64,000 nucleotides of DNA from positions 4,751,501 through 4,815,500 of the forward strand of contig NZ_FSRB01000001.1 in assembly GCF_900129635.1 (NCBI RefSeq), given 5' to 3'. This document shows, piece after piece, positions 45,463-55,068 of this stretch. Each line of letters opens with the position of its first letter. Position 1 is the first letter of the stretch. The notes under the pieces were generated by a model, which was not told the DNA's origin, ran no database searches, and saw nothing but the letters and a program-made list of their open reading frames with translations. Source of the DNA: Singulisphaera sp. GP187. GTDB taxonomy: Bacteria > Planctomycetota > Planctomycetia > Isosphaerales > Isosphaeraceae. Both the position numbers and the translations under genes were made by a program.

Positions 45463-46296
45463 ATGAAAACCAAGACGCGAGTGACCCACCGAGGCGGCTC
45501 GGATCTTCAACTCTATTTCAAGGAAATCAACGAGACGCCGCTGCTTTCGGCCGAGGGGGAACGCGAGTTGGCCGAGCAAATCGAAGACGGTGACGTCGTC
45601 GCGCGCGACCACCTGATCCGAGCCAATCTCCGTTTGGTGGTCAACCTTGCCCGAGCCTACCTCGGGAGAGGTCTCGCGATGGAGGACCTGATCGCGGAAG
45701 GGAATCTGGGCCTGATGCGCGCGGTCGAAGGATTCGACCGCGCGCTGAACGTCCGCTTCAGTACGTACGCGAGCTACTGGATCAAGCAGTCGATGCGCAA
45801 TGCCGTCATCAATCAGAGCAAGCCGGTCCGGCTGCCCGCGTACATGGTCACCCAACTCGCCAAGTGGCGACGGGCTCTCGTTCAACTGACCGAAGAATTG
45901 GGGCGTGATCCCACCCCCGACGAGGTCGGCAAGACGCTTCAACTCTCCCGGAAGCAGATTGATCTCGTCAACCAGGCGCTCCGAATCACCCGGCTGATGC
46001 ACTACACCGAGTCGGCGGACGACAACGACGACGAAACGCTCTCGTGCGCTCAACTGGTGGACGATCGGAACCCGAGCGTCATCGACCAACTCCAGGAGAA
46101 TGACGAGTTCACTCGGGTCTTCGAAAAGCTCGAGCAACTCGAAGCGCGCAAAGCCAAGGTGATCCGGATGCGGTTTGGGCTCGACTCCCACGCCCCGATG
46201 ACGCTCCGCGAGATCGGCGACAACCTGGGTGTGACCCGCGAGCGGATCCGGCAGCTCGAGAAGCAGGCCATGAAGCAGTTGATCGAGTCGGCCTGA
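45463..46296 (+). CDS. RNA polymerase sigma factor, RpoD/group-2-like
   Basis: A 277-aa sigma-70. Region 1.2 is LYFKEINETPLLSAEGERE, region 2 is ANLRLVVNLARAYLGRG with FSTYASYWIKQSMRNAV, region 3 is ELGRDPTPDEVGKTL, and region 4.2 is TLREIGDNLGVTRERIRQLE. It lacks the long region 1.1 of a primary RpoD, so it is more likely a group-2 (stress or stationary-phase) factor. ATG at 45463 is preferred; upstream frame is not sigma-like. Its neighbours do not form an obvious operon with it, since the permease that follows is on the opposite strand. Confidence 0.93.
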   Translation: MKTKTRVTHRGGSDLQLYFKEINETPLLSAEGERELAEQIEDGDVVARDHLIRANLRLVVNLARAYLGRGLAMEDLIAEGNLGLMRAVEGFDRALNVRFSTYASYWIKQSMRNAVINQSKPVRLPAYMVTQLAKWRRALVQLTEELGRDPTPDEVGKTLQLSRKQIDLVNQALRITRLMHYTESADDNDDETLSCAQLVDDRNPSVIDQLQENDEFTRVFEKLEQLEARKAKVIRMRFGLDSHAPMTLREIGDNLGVTRERIRQLEKQAMKQLIESA

Positions 46297-46336
46297 GCGC
46301 CACGGGTTGGGCCACACAACGGGCCACCGCGACGGC

Positions 46337-47425
46337 TCAGGCGGCCGACCCACCCCCCATCCGTTGTTTCCAGACCTCCATCAGTGCCGACGTGACGGCG
46401 AACGCGGCCGGGCCGAGGACCACCCCGGACACCCCGAACACCGCCAGACCGCCCAGGAACGCGATCAGAGCCGGCACCGCGTGCATCCGCATCCGCCCCC
46501 CGGCCAACCGCGCATAGAGCAGGTTGTCGATGGCGATGGAAGTGAACAGCCCCCATCCGACCAGAACGACAAACCCGCCCCAATGACCCGACAGAGCCAG
46601 GTAGGCCGCGGCGGGAACCCAAACCATGCCTGAACCGACCACCGGCAGCAGGCTCAAGACAAACACGACCACGGCCCAAAGAAACGGGGCGGGGAGCCCG
46701 ACCATCCAGAACGCGAAGCCGAAACCGGCCGTGTCGATCAGGCTGGTGAGCACGGTGGCGTAAAGGTTCGCGTGGACCGAGTCAGCGGCCCGTTTCAGGA
46801 GAAAGTCACTCTCCGGCTCCGACAGCGGCAGCATCGCTTGCAGTCCGCTCAGAAACTCCGCGCGGTCATGAAACAGGTGGTAGAGGATGAACACGGCCAC
46901 CAGAAACTGGAGGGCCGCCGACGCCGACCCCTGGACGAAGTCCGACGCGCCCTGGGTCGACGACCGGATGATCTGCCGGACCTCCTTCTCGGCGTCGATG
47001 CCTGCCCGGTCGAACCACTTCACCACCGCCTTTCCTCCTGGAATCGAGCCCACCTTCGCCCGTATCTGGGCCGCCGCTTCATCGCCGCTCACCCGTCGGG
47101 CCGCGGAAGTCGCCTCGCGGGCGAGCTGGTAGGTCACGAACAAGCCCGGCACCAGCAGCACGACCACCACGGCAAACGTGCTCAGGGCGGCGGCGAGCCC
47201 CGGCCGGGCCACCTTGCGGCGGATCCCTTGATGCATCGGCCAGGCGAGGATCGCCAGGGCCACCCCCCAGGTGATCGCGGGCAAAAGCGGAACGGACAGC
47301 CAAACGCACAGCGCAAACAGACCGGCGGTCAAACCAACCAGGGCCAACAGCCTGATAACCTCATTGGTCTGGGCTGAACCGAGCGGGGACGCATTGGGCT
47401 CGAGGTCAGCGGGTCGTTCACTCAT
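46337..47425 (-). CDS. AI-2E family transporter
   Basis: A 362-aa membrane protein of the AI-2E/PerM family, with an N-terminal helix pair (RLLALVGLTAGLFALCVWLS, LLPAITWGVALAILAWPM), a periplasmic or cytoplasmic middle (VGSIPGGKAVVKWFDRAGID) and a C-terminal helix cluster (FLWAVVVFVLSLLPVVGSG). Members export small molecules, or exchange ions; the name from quorum signalling does not fix the substrate. ATG at 47425 overlaps the stop of the small upstream frame by 8 bp. Confidence 0.9.
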   Translation of the reverse strand: MSERPADLEPNASPLGSAQTNEVIRLLALVGLTAGLFALCVWLSVPLLPAITWGVALAILAWPMHQGIRRKVARPGLAAALSTFAVVVVLLVPGLFVTYQLAREATSAARRVSGDEAAAQIRAKVGSIPGGKAVVKWFDRAGIDAEKEVRQIIRSSTQGASDFVQGSASAALQFLVAVFILYHLFHDRAEFLSGLQAMLPLSEPESDFLLKRAADSVHANLYATVLTSLIDTAGFGFAFWMVGLPAPFLWAVVVFVLSLLPVVGSGMVWVPAAAYLALSGHWGGFVVLVGWGLFTSIAIDNLLYARLAGGRMRMHAVPALIAFLGGLAVFGVSGVVLGPAAFAVTSALMEVWKQRMGGGSAA

Positions 47426-47588
47426 CCCATTCGTCCTCGGGTCCGGTGAGAGAGGGGGGAAGCTCGTACAGGGCGGTCGCAGGATGCCCGATGGAAACAC
47501 GCGTCACCACTTGATCGGCGTTGGCCTCGGCGCGAACCGGGCCGGCTCCCCTCATGCACATTTTGCGCCGGGCCGGCGAGACGCTCAT
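47418..47588 (-). CDS. Small hypothetical protein overlapping the AI-2E transporter start
   Basis: A 56-aa frame beginning MSVSPARRKMCMRG and ending PSLTGPEDEWDE. GGAGG lies about 11 nt before its ATG on the minus strand, and its TGA lies inside the start of the transporter gene, an arrangement typical of translational coupling. No family was recognised. It could also be a chance frame, because the region is GC-rich. Confidence 0.35.
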   Translation of the reverse strand: MSVSPARRKMCMRGAGPVRAEANADQVVTRVSIGHPATALYELPPSLTGPEDEWDE

Positions 47589-47884
47589 TTTCACACGAAT
47601 CCTCCGTGCCATGCCCTCCAACCCGAGGGGGGAGCACGCCCGCGCCGGACGAGGAATCCGTCGCCACCGCCGTTCTCGGCAAAACCGCTCGCGAAGCGCT
47701 TCCGGCCGCGGCTCACGAGCGTTTGGAGTTCCCCACGGCGACAACTCCATCAGGCCACGCATTGAAGACGCCAATACGTGCTGCTACCATTGCCGCTACT
47801 GTCCCATCTCACGATCCGTTTGTTCCGCCTCATTGATGCGATCGCCCGATCGCTCCACTCGTCTGCAGGAGGTCCGAGCCGGCC

Positions 47885-48319
47885 ATGAAGCTCCACCGCT
47901 CCTTACCCGTATTCCTCTGTGCCGCCGTGACCACCGCGGTCGCCGCGCCCAACCCCGTGGTCGACCCGTCGACGCTTCAGGACAAAGTGACCGTCGCGGT
48001 CGGCAAGACGATCGCCGTCCAGTTCGAGCTCAAGGGAAATGAGCTCACTCGCCCGAAAACCGTGGAAAAAGTGGCGAACAAGCCCCCCACCCTCAGTCTT
48101 GACTTCCGCAAACAAGGTGACATGCTTATCCTTACGACAAAGAATCCGTTTACGAAAGAACTGAAATTTCGCGCGTTGGCGCGTCTCAAGGATCGCAAGG
48201 CCTATTTCGAGACCAGCATCGTGCCGGTCAAGGCAGGCCTGTTAAGCCTCGAGCTCTGGCAAGATCCGATCGAAGAACTCATCCTCTTCGACTTTACCCT
48301 GGTCGACGATCAACCGTAG
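47885..48319 (+). CDS. Secreted hypothetical protein
   Basis: A 144-aa protein with a short signal peptide (KLHRSLPVFLCAAVTTAVAA). The mature chain is beta-rich with alternating charge (VTVAVGKTIAVQFELKGNEL, GDMLILTTKNPFTKELKFRA) and resembles a single Ig-like sandwich. AGGAGG stands upstream of the ATG at 47869-47874. No family was recognised. It is probably a soluble periplasmic protein. Confidence 0.75.
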   Translation: MKLHRSLPVFLCAAVTTAVAAPNPVVDPSTLQDKVTVAVGKTIAVQFELKGNELTRPKTVEKVANKPPTLSLDFRKQGDMLILTTKNPFTKELKFRALARLKDRKAYFETSIVPVKAGLLSLELWQDPIEELILFDFTLVDDQP

Positions 48320-48513
48320 GTCGGGCGTGCGTGCTTCAGCCGACCCGGGCCTTGTTTGTCCAACAACGTGCCCATTGCGTGCGGAGGGCCATCCCGCTGA
48401 CACCAACAAGCGCCACGTCTTCCCCCCCGACCCGCAAAGAAATACACTGAGAAAGGGGTGGTAGGCCTGGCGGGCACGCCGACGATTGGACACTCAGCGG
48501 AGAGGCACCGTTC

Positions 48514-49080
48514 GTGACAGAGCGCGACAACCACGTGGGCGGCGGGCCGGCTCCCCGGCTCAGGATCGACGAATTCGCCCCGGGCCTGGGCCCTGAAGAA
48601 GCCCCGACCCACTCGGGGCGTCGGTTCGTGATCGTGGCGGTCGTGATCCTGATCGTCTTCTGGGTCACGCTCCAGGTCGTCTTTCGGGTCTGGCGGGCCG
48701 GCTATCGCGACCGCGCGGCGTTTGGCGCAACGCAAGTCGCCACCGCAATCGATCCCCTGGCCCGCGTCGTTCCGCCCGGAGTCGCCCCCAAGGTCTGGCG
48801 CGAGGCCGTGGCCGAGACCCACGACGCTCTCGTCACCTTGACCGCCGCCAACCTCCTCGATCGGCTACAAATGGAAGTGCTCCGCGACGATATCGCCGCC
48901 CGAGTCGCCCGCGCTCGCACTCACCCCGAGACCGCCCGTGACGAGCTCGCCGGCCTCTGGAACGACCTTGCGAATCAGACCGGGCCGATCCTCAACGCCC
49001 GCCACACACGCCCCAAGCTCCTCCCGCCCCCCCCTGCCTCGCCACCGCTCCCCGTTGGCACCAACCCCACTCATCTTTAG
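48514..49080 (+). CDS. Single-pass membrane protein, hypothetical
   Basis: A 188-aa protein starting with GTG at 48514. About 37 hydrophilic residues precede one strong helix (FVIVAVVILIVFWVTLQVVF), followed by a mostly helical soluble domain (VAETHDALVTLTAANLLDRL) and a Pro-rich tail. No family was recognised. Its TAG stop lies immediately before the end of the degenerate IS630-like element at 49082, so the native 3' end could have been shortened by that insertion. Confidence 0.75.
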   Translation: MTERDNHVGGGPAPRLRIDEFAPGLGPEEAPTHSGRRFVIVAVVILIVFWVTLQVVFRVWRAGYRDRAAFGATQVATAIDPLARVVPPGVAPKVWREAVAETHDALVTLTAANLLDRLQMEVLRDDIAARVARARTHPETARDELAGLWNDLANQTGPILNARHTRPKLLPPPPASPPLPVGTNPTHL

Positions 49081-49081
49081 T

Positions 49082-49911
49082 GGGTCATTTGGCTTGCCTA
49101 TGGCCACAATACCCCCTTCAATCACTGCAATCAGCAGTCTCAAACGCCCCGGGGACGCCGCCCTGTCCCGCCGCAAGAGCGACCCGCTCCGCGAGATGCC
49201 CCCCGAGGAGCAGTAACTCCTCGCCCAACTGAGTCGGTCCCAGGCCGCCCCAGCCGTCGAGGTCACCCGCGCCAAGCTCCTCCTGGCCGTCGCACGCGGC
49301 GACGACTACCAGACCGCAGCCCACTCCGTCGGTCGTCGCTCCGCTCGTCGCCCGCTTCAAGGCCGAGGGCCTGGCGGCGCTGACGTCCCGGCACGGCGGC
49401 GGCCGGTCGCCCGTCTATGAACAGGCGACGGCGGGGCGGATCCTCGACGAGCTCAAGCGGATCCCGACCTCCGCAGCCGACGGCACGCCCACCTGGTCGC
49501 TGAGCACCTTGCGAACGGCGTTGCACGCCGCCCCCGATGGCCTGCCCACCATCTCGACCTATACCCTCTGGCGGGTGCTCCACGAGGCCGGCGACAGCGA
49601 TCAACACACGCGATCCTGGTGCCCGACCGGGACGGCGTTGCGTCGCCGCAAGGCCGGAGCGGCGGTTGTCACCGATCCGGATCCGACGCCCAAAAGAAGT
49701 TGATCGAGAACGCCTATCGGCTGGGCGAGGCGATGGTCTGTCGGTCTGGTGCGCCGACCAGGCCGGTCCGTTCCAGTCGATCCCCTATCCCGGGCAGTCC
49801 TGGTATCCCGAGGGTGAGCCGGTGCGGAAGCCGCACGAATACCTCCGCGACGGCACGGCCAAGATCCTGACCCTATTCCGTCTGGCCGACGGGCGGGTGC
49901 GAATCGAGTGA
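49082..49911 (+). mobile_element. Degenerate IS630-like element, copy 1 (left end kept, right end lost)
   Basis: GGGTCATTTGGCTTG at 49082-49096 is the left inverted repeat; its partner is found at copy 2 (55316-55330). The transposase frame is broken: a TAA at 49213-49215 right after MPPEEQ, a frameshift near 49330 and two more near 49690-49735. Recoverable blocks are VTRAKLLLAVARGDDYQTAA, TAGRILDELKRIPTSAADGT, SVWCADQAGPFQSIPYPGQS (with a DDE-type Asp) and HEYLRDGTAKILTLFRLADG. The C-terminal part and right end are missing. Copy 2 carries the same early stop and frameshifts. Confidence 0.85.
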
Positions 49912-50139
49912 GCCCCGAACCGGGGCGGTCGGAAGAGCCGCTACGGTGAGTCGCGTATGACGACCAGCCGCCTAGGGCGGGGTCGCTCACGGTACACGTC
50001 CTTCACCCCCGCCAGTACGCGTCCGCTTGGCCCTATCGTCAAAATGGCTGGCCGTTCGGACAACCCCATCCTGTCGCCGGCTCAGTACCCACCGACGATG
50101 GGTGATTTCTTTCGGCTCGAACAGCGGCGGGACGAAGGC

Positions 50140-52101
50140 TTACCTGGACGTGTCTCGCTCCAGGGTGATCCCCGCGAGGACAAGCTCGCTTTTGGTTGTC
50201 GTCGAGGTCACGTCGATCGCCGTGATCACGCGCTGCGGGTGCGGATTCTTCCAGGTGAATGTGAACAGGTGAATCTTGATTAGGCTTCCGGGGCGGTCGG
50301 TCAGGTCGTTGGAACCGGCCCAGGCGACCCGCGCGTGAGTCGGATTGACAGGCGGTTGGAGCGTGGAGCTATACCAGCCGCCCAGATTCCGACCGTAGAC
50401 GGCCGGGATGCGTTCGGACGTGCCATCGGCATAGTGCACGGTGTAACGGCCGACCTCGGTGCCGAGTGGTACGTCCCCTCGCGCCGAGTGGAGGATCTGG
50501 ACTCTGTCGGCCCTCGTGCCTACCGCGATGGCAGAGACCGAGTCGGGCAGACCCGGCGCGGCCTGAGCACGGAGATGGATCAGTCTCTCGCCGATGCGAT
50601 AGAAGACTCCGTCGAATGCATGGATTCCCTGCGTCAGTCGATTCAGGTCGTCGCCCTGACCTCCGGGCCCGTCGGCCAGGAACTCGTTCGCTTTGGGGTC
50701 AAGGTTGACAAAAACCAGCCGGTCCTTGCGGGAGGGAGGAACGGGCTCGTTGGTCGCGGGCGTCGGACGTCCCGTGAGGGGAGCGGCGTCGGCGGGTACG
50801 GGGCCGAAGGTGAACTCGACGGTGCTGCGGTCGCCCGGGACGAGCTGCCTAAGCGAGTCGTTGCGCCGCACTCGTCCGGGTCGGGTCGCGATCATGGTGA
50901 CCTCGCCGTGAGGGAGACCCTTCGCGATGAAGGTTCCCTCGCGGTCGCTGACCACGGTACTGACAGTGCTGGAGCTGTGTTCCGTGATGACGCGGGCGGC
51001 AATGGTGGCGCCGACTAGTGGTCCGCCCTCCGCGTCGAGCACCTTCCCGATGACCGTCCTCCCCTCGGGAACCATGCGACGCGACGAGGAAGAGGAGAGG
51101 ATCCGTCTGGAACGGCCTTCGCTTGTTTTGGTGCTTATGTCGCCCCTTCCAGGCCTGACGACGGGAGGACGTTTCGGGACGGGGCCGACGAGGCGGATCG
51201 GCGGCACCTTCCCGTTTTCGGGGACAGTCACGGTGGTGCTCCCGAGCCGGCTGCCCCTCATGGCTACGTCCGGACTGAGCAGGTATACGGAGTTCTCCCC
51301 CGGAGGAACGAAGAACGTGAACTGGCCGCGTTCGTCGCTGTAGCTCGCGTGAATGGCGTTTCCCGAGAGGGGACGGGCCGGCCCTTGACCGCAGACCAGG
51401 ACGTCGGGAAGAGGTTGGGTGGTCGTGGCGTCGACTACCACGCCCTGGAGGGGGATCCCGTCGAACACCTTGAGTTCGGCCGGAGACTCCTCGCCGCTTC
51501 GAACGCGGATCGCGGCCACGGCATTGGCCGTCGCTCGGGGCCGCCCCGAGATGTCGTCGAGGCACACGTTGTAGACGCCCGCTTCGAGGCTGTCGAGGGT
51601 GAACTTGCCCTGAGCGTCGCTGACGGCGTCTCCGACTACTCCGTTCGTCAGGGAAGGCGAGTCAAGAAACTGGGCGCCGACTCGTGCCCCGGCCACCGGT
51701 GCTCCCGTGGCCAGGTCGCGGACCCGGCCGCTGATGCTTCCAGCCGGCTGCAGCGTGACGGGGTCGATCGTTTTCTCGTCCTCGGCGACGTCGATCCGAG
51801 GGCTCACCCATCGGGGGTGGCGGAAGGCCAGGGTGACGTTCGTCCCGGCAGGCAGGGTGAGTGTGAACCGGCCCTCCGAGTCGGACACGCCCGATCCGAG
51901 CGGATCGCCTTCCTCTTCGAGGTGCCGGCTCCGGAGGAAAAAGTTGGACTCCTCGTAATTCAGCCCGCGACCCATCACGCGAACTCCGGCGATGGGCCTT
52001 CCCTGCGGGTCGACGACCGAGCCCGCGACCTTGTGGGCCAGGGGCGTGAGGGTGAGCACCACCGGATCCCGGGCGGATCCTTCCTTGAGAGGAATGGGTG
52101 C
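50140..52101 (-). pseudogene. 3' part of an IS-split ECF sigma / carboxypeptidase-regulatory fusion gene
   Basis: This frame holds several carboxypeptidase-regulatory beta-sandwiches: VAGSVVDPQGRPIAGVRVMG, GSISGRVRDLATGAPVAGAR, LQGVVVDATTTQPLPDVLVC and VIGKVLDAEGGPLVGATIAA, and a final unknown beta-rich domain (LVFVNLDPKANEFLADGPGG). Its upstream end reads APIPLKEG across the target duplication, exactly continuing the 5' part at 53897-55068 (HYAPIP). A GTG inside the IS inverted repeat (52114-52116) opens the frame but has no native start, so it may be translated poorly or not at all. Confidence 0.88.
52091..52101. repeat. Left 11-bp target-site duplication of the IS4-family insertion
   Basis: GGAATGGGTGC here equals 53897-53907 on the other side of the element. 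In the interrupted gene it encodes the residues APIP on the minus strand. Confidence 0.92.
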
Positions 52102-52263
52102 AATAGTGTTCGGCACTCCGTTTGCTGTGGGGGGGGCGATCCGAGCAACGGCAAGCCGGCAACCCGGGGAACTCCCCCTCAGAGCGTTTCACACGACCCT
52201 GTGGGGCGGGCGGGGGACCTGCGGCCCCAGTGGGCACGAGCTTTCGGCTTTGCTGGGGGAGGG

Positions 52264-52366
52264 ACAGGGAGCTCACGCTCCCCACTTGCCTTTCGCACAA
52301 GCGAAACCAGCCACCAGGCCAGCGCATGCTCGCCTCCCAGGCGAGCGGGGAGCGTGAGCTCCCTGT
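52264..52366. repeat. 20-bp perfect inverted repeat inside the IS4-family element
   Basis: ACAGGGAGCTCACGCTCCCC (52264-52283) pairs exactly with 52347-52366. A smaller stem GCTCGCC/GGCGAGC (52328-52346) sits next to the right arm. The right half resembles 33101-33145 after the flippase gene, so a dispersed repeat appears to have been captured by the element or inserted in it. Confidence 0.75.
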
Positions 52367-52517
52367 CTTCCTGAAGCGAGGAAGCCTGGCCGACACGGCC
52401 GCCCCGCAGAGGCGTGCGGGACGTTCTCGGTGACCTGGGGCGAGCCGACGACTCGGGTGAACTACAAACCACCGCGCAGCAGCGAACACCGCGGACTTGG
52501 GAGTCGAGCCGCGGGCA

Positions 52518-53744
52518 CTACGTCTCTTCAGATTTTAATTTACTAATATGGTCCAAGAGTTCCTCAAGGCTCGCCCAGCCTGCGAAGTACAGACAGATCA
52601 TCTCGTAAGACCGGAGCGTCGGCTTGCGGCCCGTCCACAGGCTGATCAGCAGACACGCGATGATCGCGCAGTACGCCTGGATCTCGATCCCCTTGGGATG
52701 CGTACTCAGCAGGTGGCGACAGCCGAGCACGTGCTTGAAAAATCTAAAGAAGAGTTCAATTGTCCACCTGTGTCGGTAGATGTCAGCGATCACCTCGGCG
52801 GGAACATCCAGGAGGTTCGTGGCGATCCGCAGCACGCCGTCGCTGGGAGGACCGGCCGTGCCCCCTTTGCGGCCCCCACGCTTGGTGTGGGGCGTCGTTT
52901 TCACCAGAATCACCCGCACCCGATGGGCCGGCCGCTCGTCGGGCTTCTTGGCGGCGCCGAGGTCCACGATGAAGTCGCGGAGGACGTCGGCAGCCGCGGC
53001 TGTCGCCGAGACCGGGCGCTCTTCGATGACCGCATTGAGGTTGCTGTTGTCGCGGATGCGGCAAACATAGCTGCTCCCCGCGGCCACGATGTCGTTCCAG
53101 AGGGTGAACTGGGCATACCAACGGTCCAGGACGTAGCAGTGGTCGGACTGCAAGGCGGCGCGGAGTCGGTTCTTCTCGTCGTTATGGCCACTGTTGGCAG
53201 CGGCGCTGACCTCGATCCGGGTGGGGACGTGGCGGTCGATGGCGAAGTGGGTGTGGAGTCGCCAGCCGCTGTGAGAGCCGCCGTTCTTGTCGTTCATGAA
53301 GGCGGCCTCGGCGATGGTCTTGAGCGTCTTGACCACGCTGCCATCGACGGCCGTCAGGGCATGGGCGAGGTGGCCGCCGCGCACGTCGCGGACGGGCTTC
53401 ACTTCGGCGGCGAGGGACTCGATGATGCCGCGCAGCCGCTCGGGTTCGAAGACCTCGACGGCCTCGGAGAGCGACCCCAACGAGGCCCGGGCGCAGCCGA
53501 GCTTGCGCTGCACGTTGTTGAGTGTGCTCGCCTGTTGCAAGGAGCGCAAGGAACGGAGGACTGGGTTGAAGAGGAAGAGTAAGACGAGCATGCAATACTG
53601 ATCGTAATGCAGGCTGCGATTACCGGACCTGTCGCGTTGGCAGCCGACATCGTGGAGTTGGTCGAGCAGCGGCAGTAACCGCTCGACGTACTTCAACCCC
53701 TGGATATCTCGGGGTTTCAGAGGTTTTGCTGAGCGTTTTGCCAT
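52518..53744 (-). CDS. IS4-family transposase
   Basis: A 408-aa DDE transposase. The first Asp lies in ALTAVDGSVVKTL, the second in DHCYVLDRWYAQF, and the Glu in the IS4 signature YRHRWTIELFFRFFK, which fits Y-(2)-R-(3)-E-(6)-K. The frame is intact. ATG at 53744 (MAKRSAKPLKPRDIQG) is preferred; an open extension to 53876 runs into the terminal repeats of the element. The length and signature are normal, so the element may still be active. Confidence 0.95.
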   Translation of the reverse strand: MAKRSAKPLKPRDIQGLKYVERLLPLLDQLHDVGCQRDRSGNRSLHYDQYCMLVLLFLFNPVLRSLRSLQQASTLNNVQRKLGCARASLGSLSEAVEVFEPERLRGIIESLAAEVKPVRDVRGGHLAHALTAVDGSVVKTLKTIAEAAFMNDKNGGSHSGWRLHTHFAIDRHVPTRIEVSAAANSGHNDEKNRLRAALQSDHCYVLDRWYAQFTLWNDIVAAGSSYVCRIRDNSNLNAVIEERPVSATAAAADVLRDFIVDLGAAKKPDERPAHRVRVILVKTTPHTKRGGRKGGTAGPPSDGVLRIATNLLDVPAEVIADIYRHRWTIELFFRFFKHVLGCRHLLSTHPKGIEIQAYCAIIACLLISLWTGRKPTLRSYEMICLYFAGWASLEELLDHISKLKSEET

Positions 53745-53767
53745 TCCCAAGGCCCTGCCAAAATGAC

Positions 53768-53890
53768 GGCAAGATGCACTTGAGTGGAGAAGGCGCAAAT
53801 TCTGTGCCGAAAGTCCTTGCGAAATCCCCGTTTTCGGCCCTTGAGGGCAAGATTGGCCTGGGTGGAGATGTCGCAAATTTCGTGCCGAAC
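53768..53890. repeat. Subterminal direct repeat of about 45 bp in the IS4-family element
   Basis: The unit at 53768-53811 recurs with changes at 53845-53890 (shared GGCAAGAT, GTGGAGA, CGCAAATT, GTGCCGAA). The second unit runs into the terminal inverted repeat, so the first resembles an inner, decayed copy of the end. It may be a transposase-binding site. Confidence 0.65.
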
Positions 53891-53896
53891 ACTATT

Positions 53897-53907
53897 GGAA
53901 TGGGTGC
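53897..53907. repeat. Right 11-bp target-site duplication of the IS4-family insertion
   Basis: GGAATGGGTGC, identical to 52091-52101. Confidence 0.92.
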
Positions 53908-55068
53908 ATAGTGGGTCACCCCGGCGACGGCATCTCTCCCGCGTGCCATCAAGGAGAACCACTCGTTGGCTCGTGGCTGGGCGAGCACAATCCGGCCGTC
54001 ATGGTCGGTCTTCACCCTGACGACCGGCTGGTTCAATTGGAAAACCAGGACCTCCACCCCCTCGACGGGTTTCCCCTGAACGTCAACGACGCGGGCATGA
54101 ATCGGCGACAGCGTGGCCCTGGGCCGCTCGGGCTGGGCCTGGGGAGCCGGGACGTCCTTCGCCTGGGGAGCCGGGACGTCGTCCGTCGTTGCCGTCCGCG
54201 AAGCCGCCGCGGTCAACGCCATGCCGACCCCAACGAGGAGCATGGCGGCTCGGATCGCTCGCGTTATGGCCCCGCGCCTCATCTCGGCCTGGACCAGGGC
54301 TGCGATCGTCGCTGGGAGCGCGGCGGTGACCGCTCCAGGTGCCGCGATCCGAACGCTCTCTTCGAGGACCCTGGCCTCGAGCGATACGGGAACGATCGTC
54401 CTGGCCGAGGAGAGAACGTCGGTCCCGGCCTGCAGGACCAGACCTGGCGCGACTCCCCGCCGGATCAGTTGCCGTCGCAGTCGCTCGCGGCCTCGAGCGA
54501 GTCGACTCTTCACAGTCCCGACCGGCCATCCGAGTTGGCACGCCGCCTCTTCGCAGGTGTGGCCCTCGAGGTAGCAGATTACGAGCGGCGAGCGGTGATG
54601 ATCTTGCAACCGACCGAGCTCCTCGTCGATCAGCCCCGGTAATTCGTCCGGAAATTCGGGGGTCTGGGAGATCAGGAGAGCCGCCGCGTTCAGGGCGCAC
54701 TTCCGCTCGTGTTCTCTCCGCCGGGCTACCGCGGTCCGGATCCCGGCCGCCGCTCGCCGCGCCACGCCGTGGAGCCAGCTCGCGCAAGATCCGCGTTTCC
54801 GGATCGATCCGGCTTTTCGGATCAGGATCATGAAGGTCGCCTGGAATGCGTCCTCGACGTCGTGTGGATCCTTCAGGATGTTGCGGCAAACGCGAAGGAC
54901 CATGGGGCCGTGACGCTCGACGAGGACTCTGAACGCATTCTCCGAGAGTTCGCCGCTCCGGCTCACGAACCGTTCGAGCAATTCTCCGTCCGTCAGGTTG
55001 GCAAAGACCCCCTGATCAAAGAGGGTGCGTAGATCCTTCAGGACGGAATCGCGTGCGTAGGTTGTCAC
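53897..55068 (-). pseudogene. 5' part of an IS-split ECF sigma / carboxypeptidase-regulatory fusion gene
   Basis: GTG at 55068 starts an ECF sigma factor: region 2 has DPHDVEDAFQATFMILIRKA and region 4 has LEGHTCEEAACQLGWPVGTV with KSRLARGRERLR. After it the chain continues into a linker, a single membrane helix (IRAAMLLVGVGMALTAAA), a repeated PAPQAKDVPAPQAQP spacer, and the first beta-sandwich (HARVVDVQGKPVEGVEVLVF), then HYAPIP at the insertion point. Joining it to 52090-50140 gives 3123 bp, exactly 1041 codons. As it stands the frame reads into the element and stops at 53620, so a truncated membrane-anchored sigma factor could still be made. Confidence 0.9.

Larger units (their letters stand above)
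52102..53896 (-). mobile_element. Complete IS4-family insertion sequence, 1795 bp
   Basis: The ends are exact 15-bp inverted repeats, AATAGTGTTCGGCAC at 52102-52116 and its complement at 53882-53896, flanked by an 11-bp direct repeat. It carries one transposase gene (52518-53744) on the minus strand. About 400 bp of non-coding sequence lies between the transposase stop and the left end and contains a 20-bp palindromic repeat; the other end has a duplicated 45-bp unit. The exact ends and clean target duplication suggest recent insertion. Confidence 0.95.

Noticed and set aside
47521..48042. Plus-strand frame with MHILRRAGETLIFTRI resembling CsrA
   Set aside because: Only a few residues match, the CsrA core strands are absent, and the frame runs on into low-complexity sequence through the leader of the next gene.
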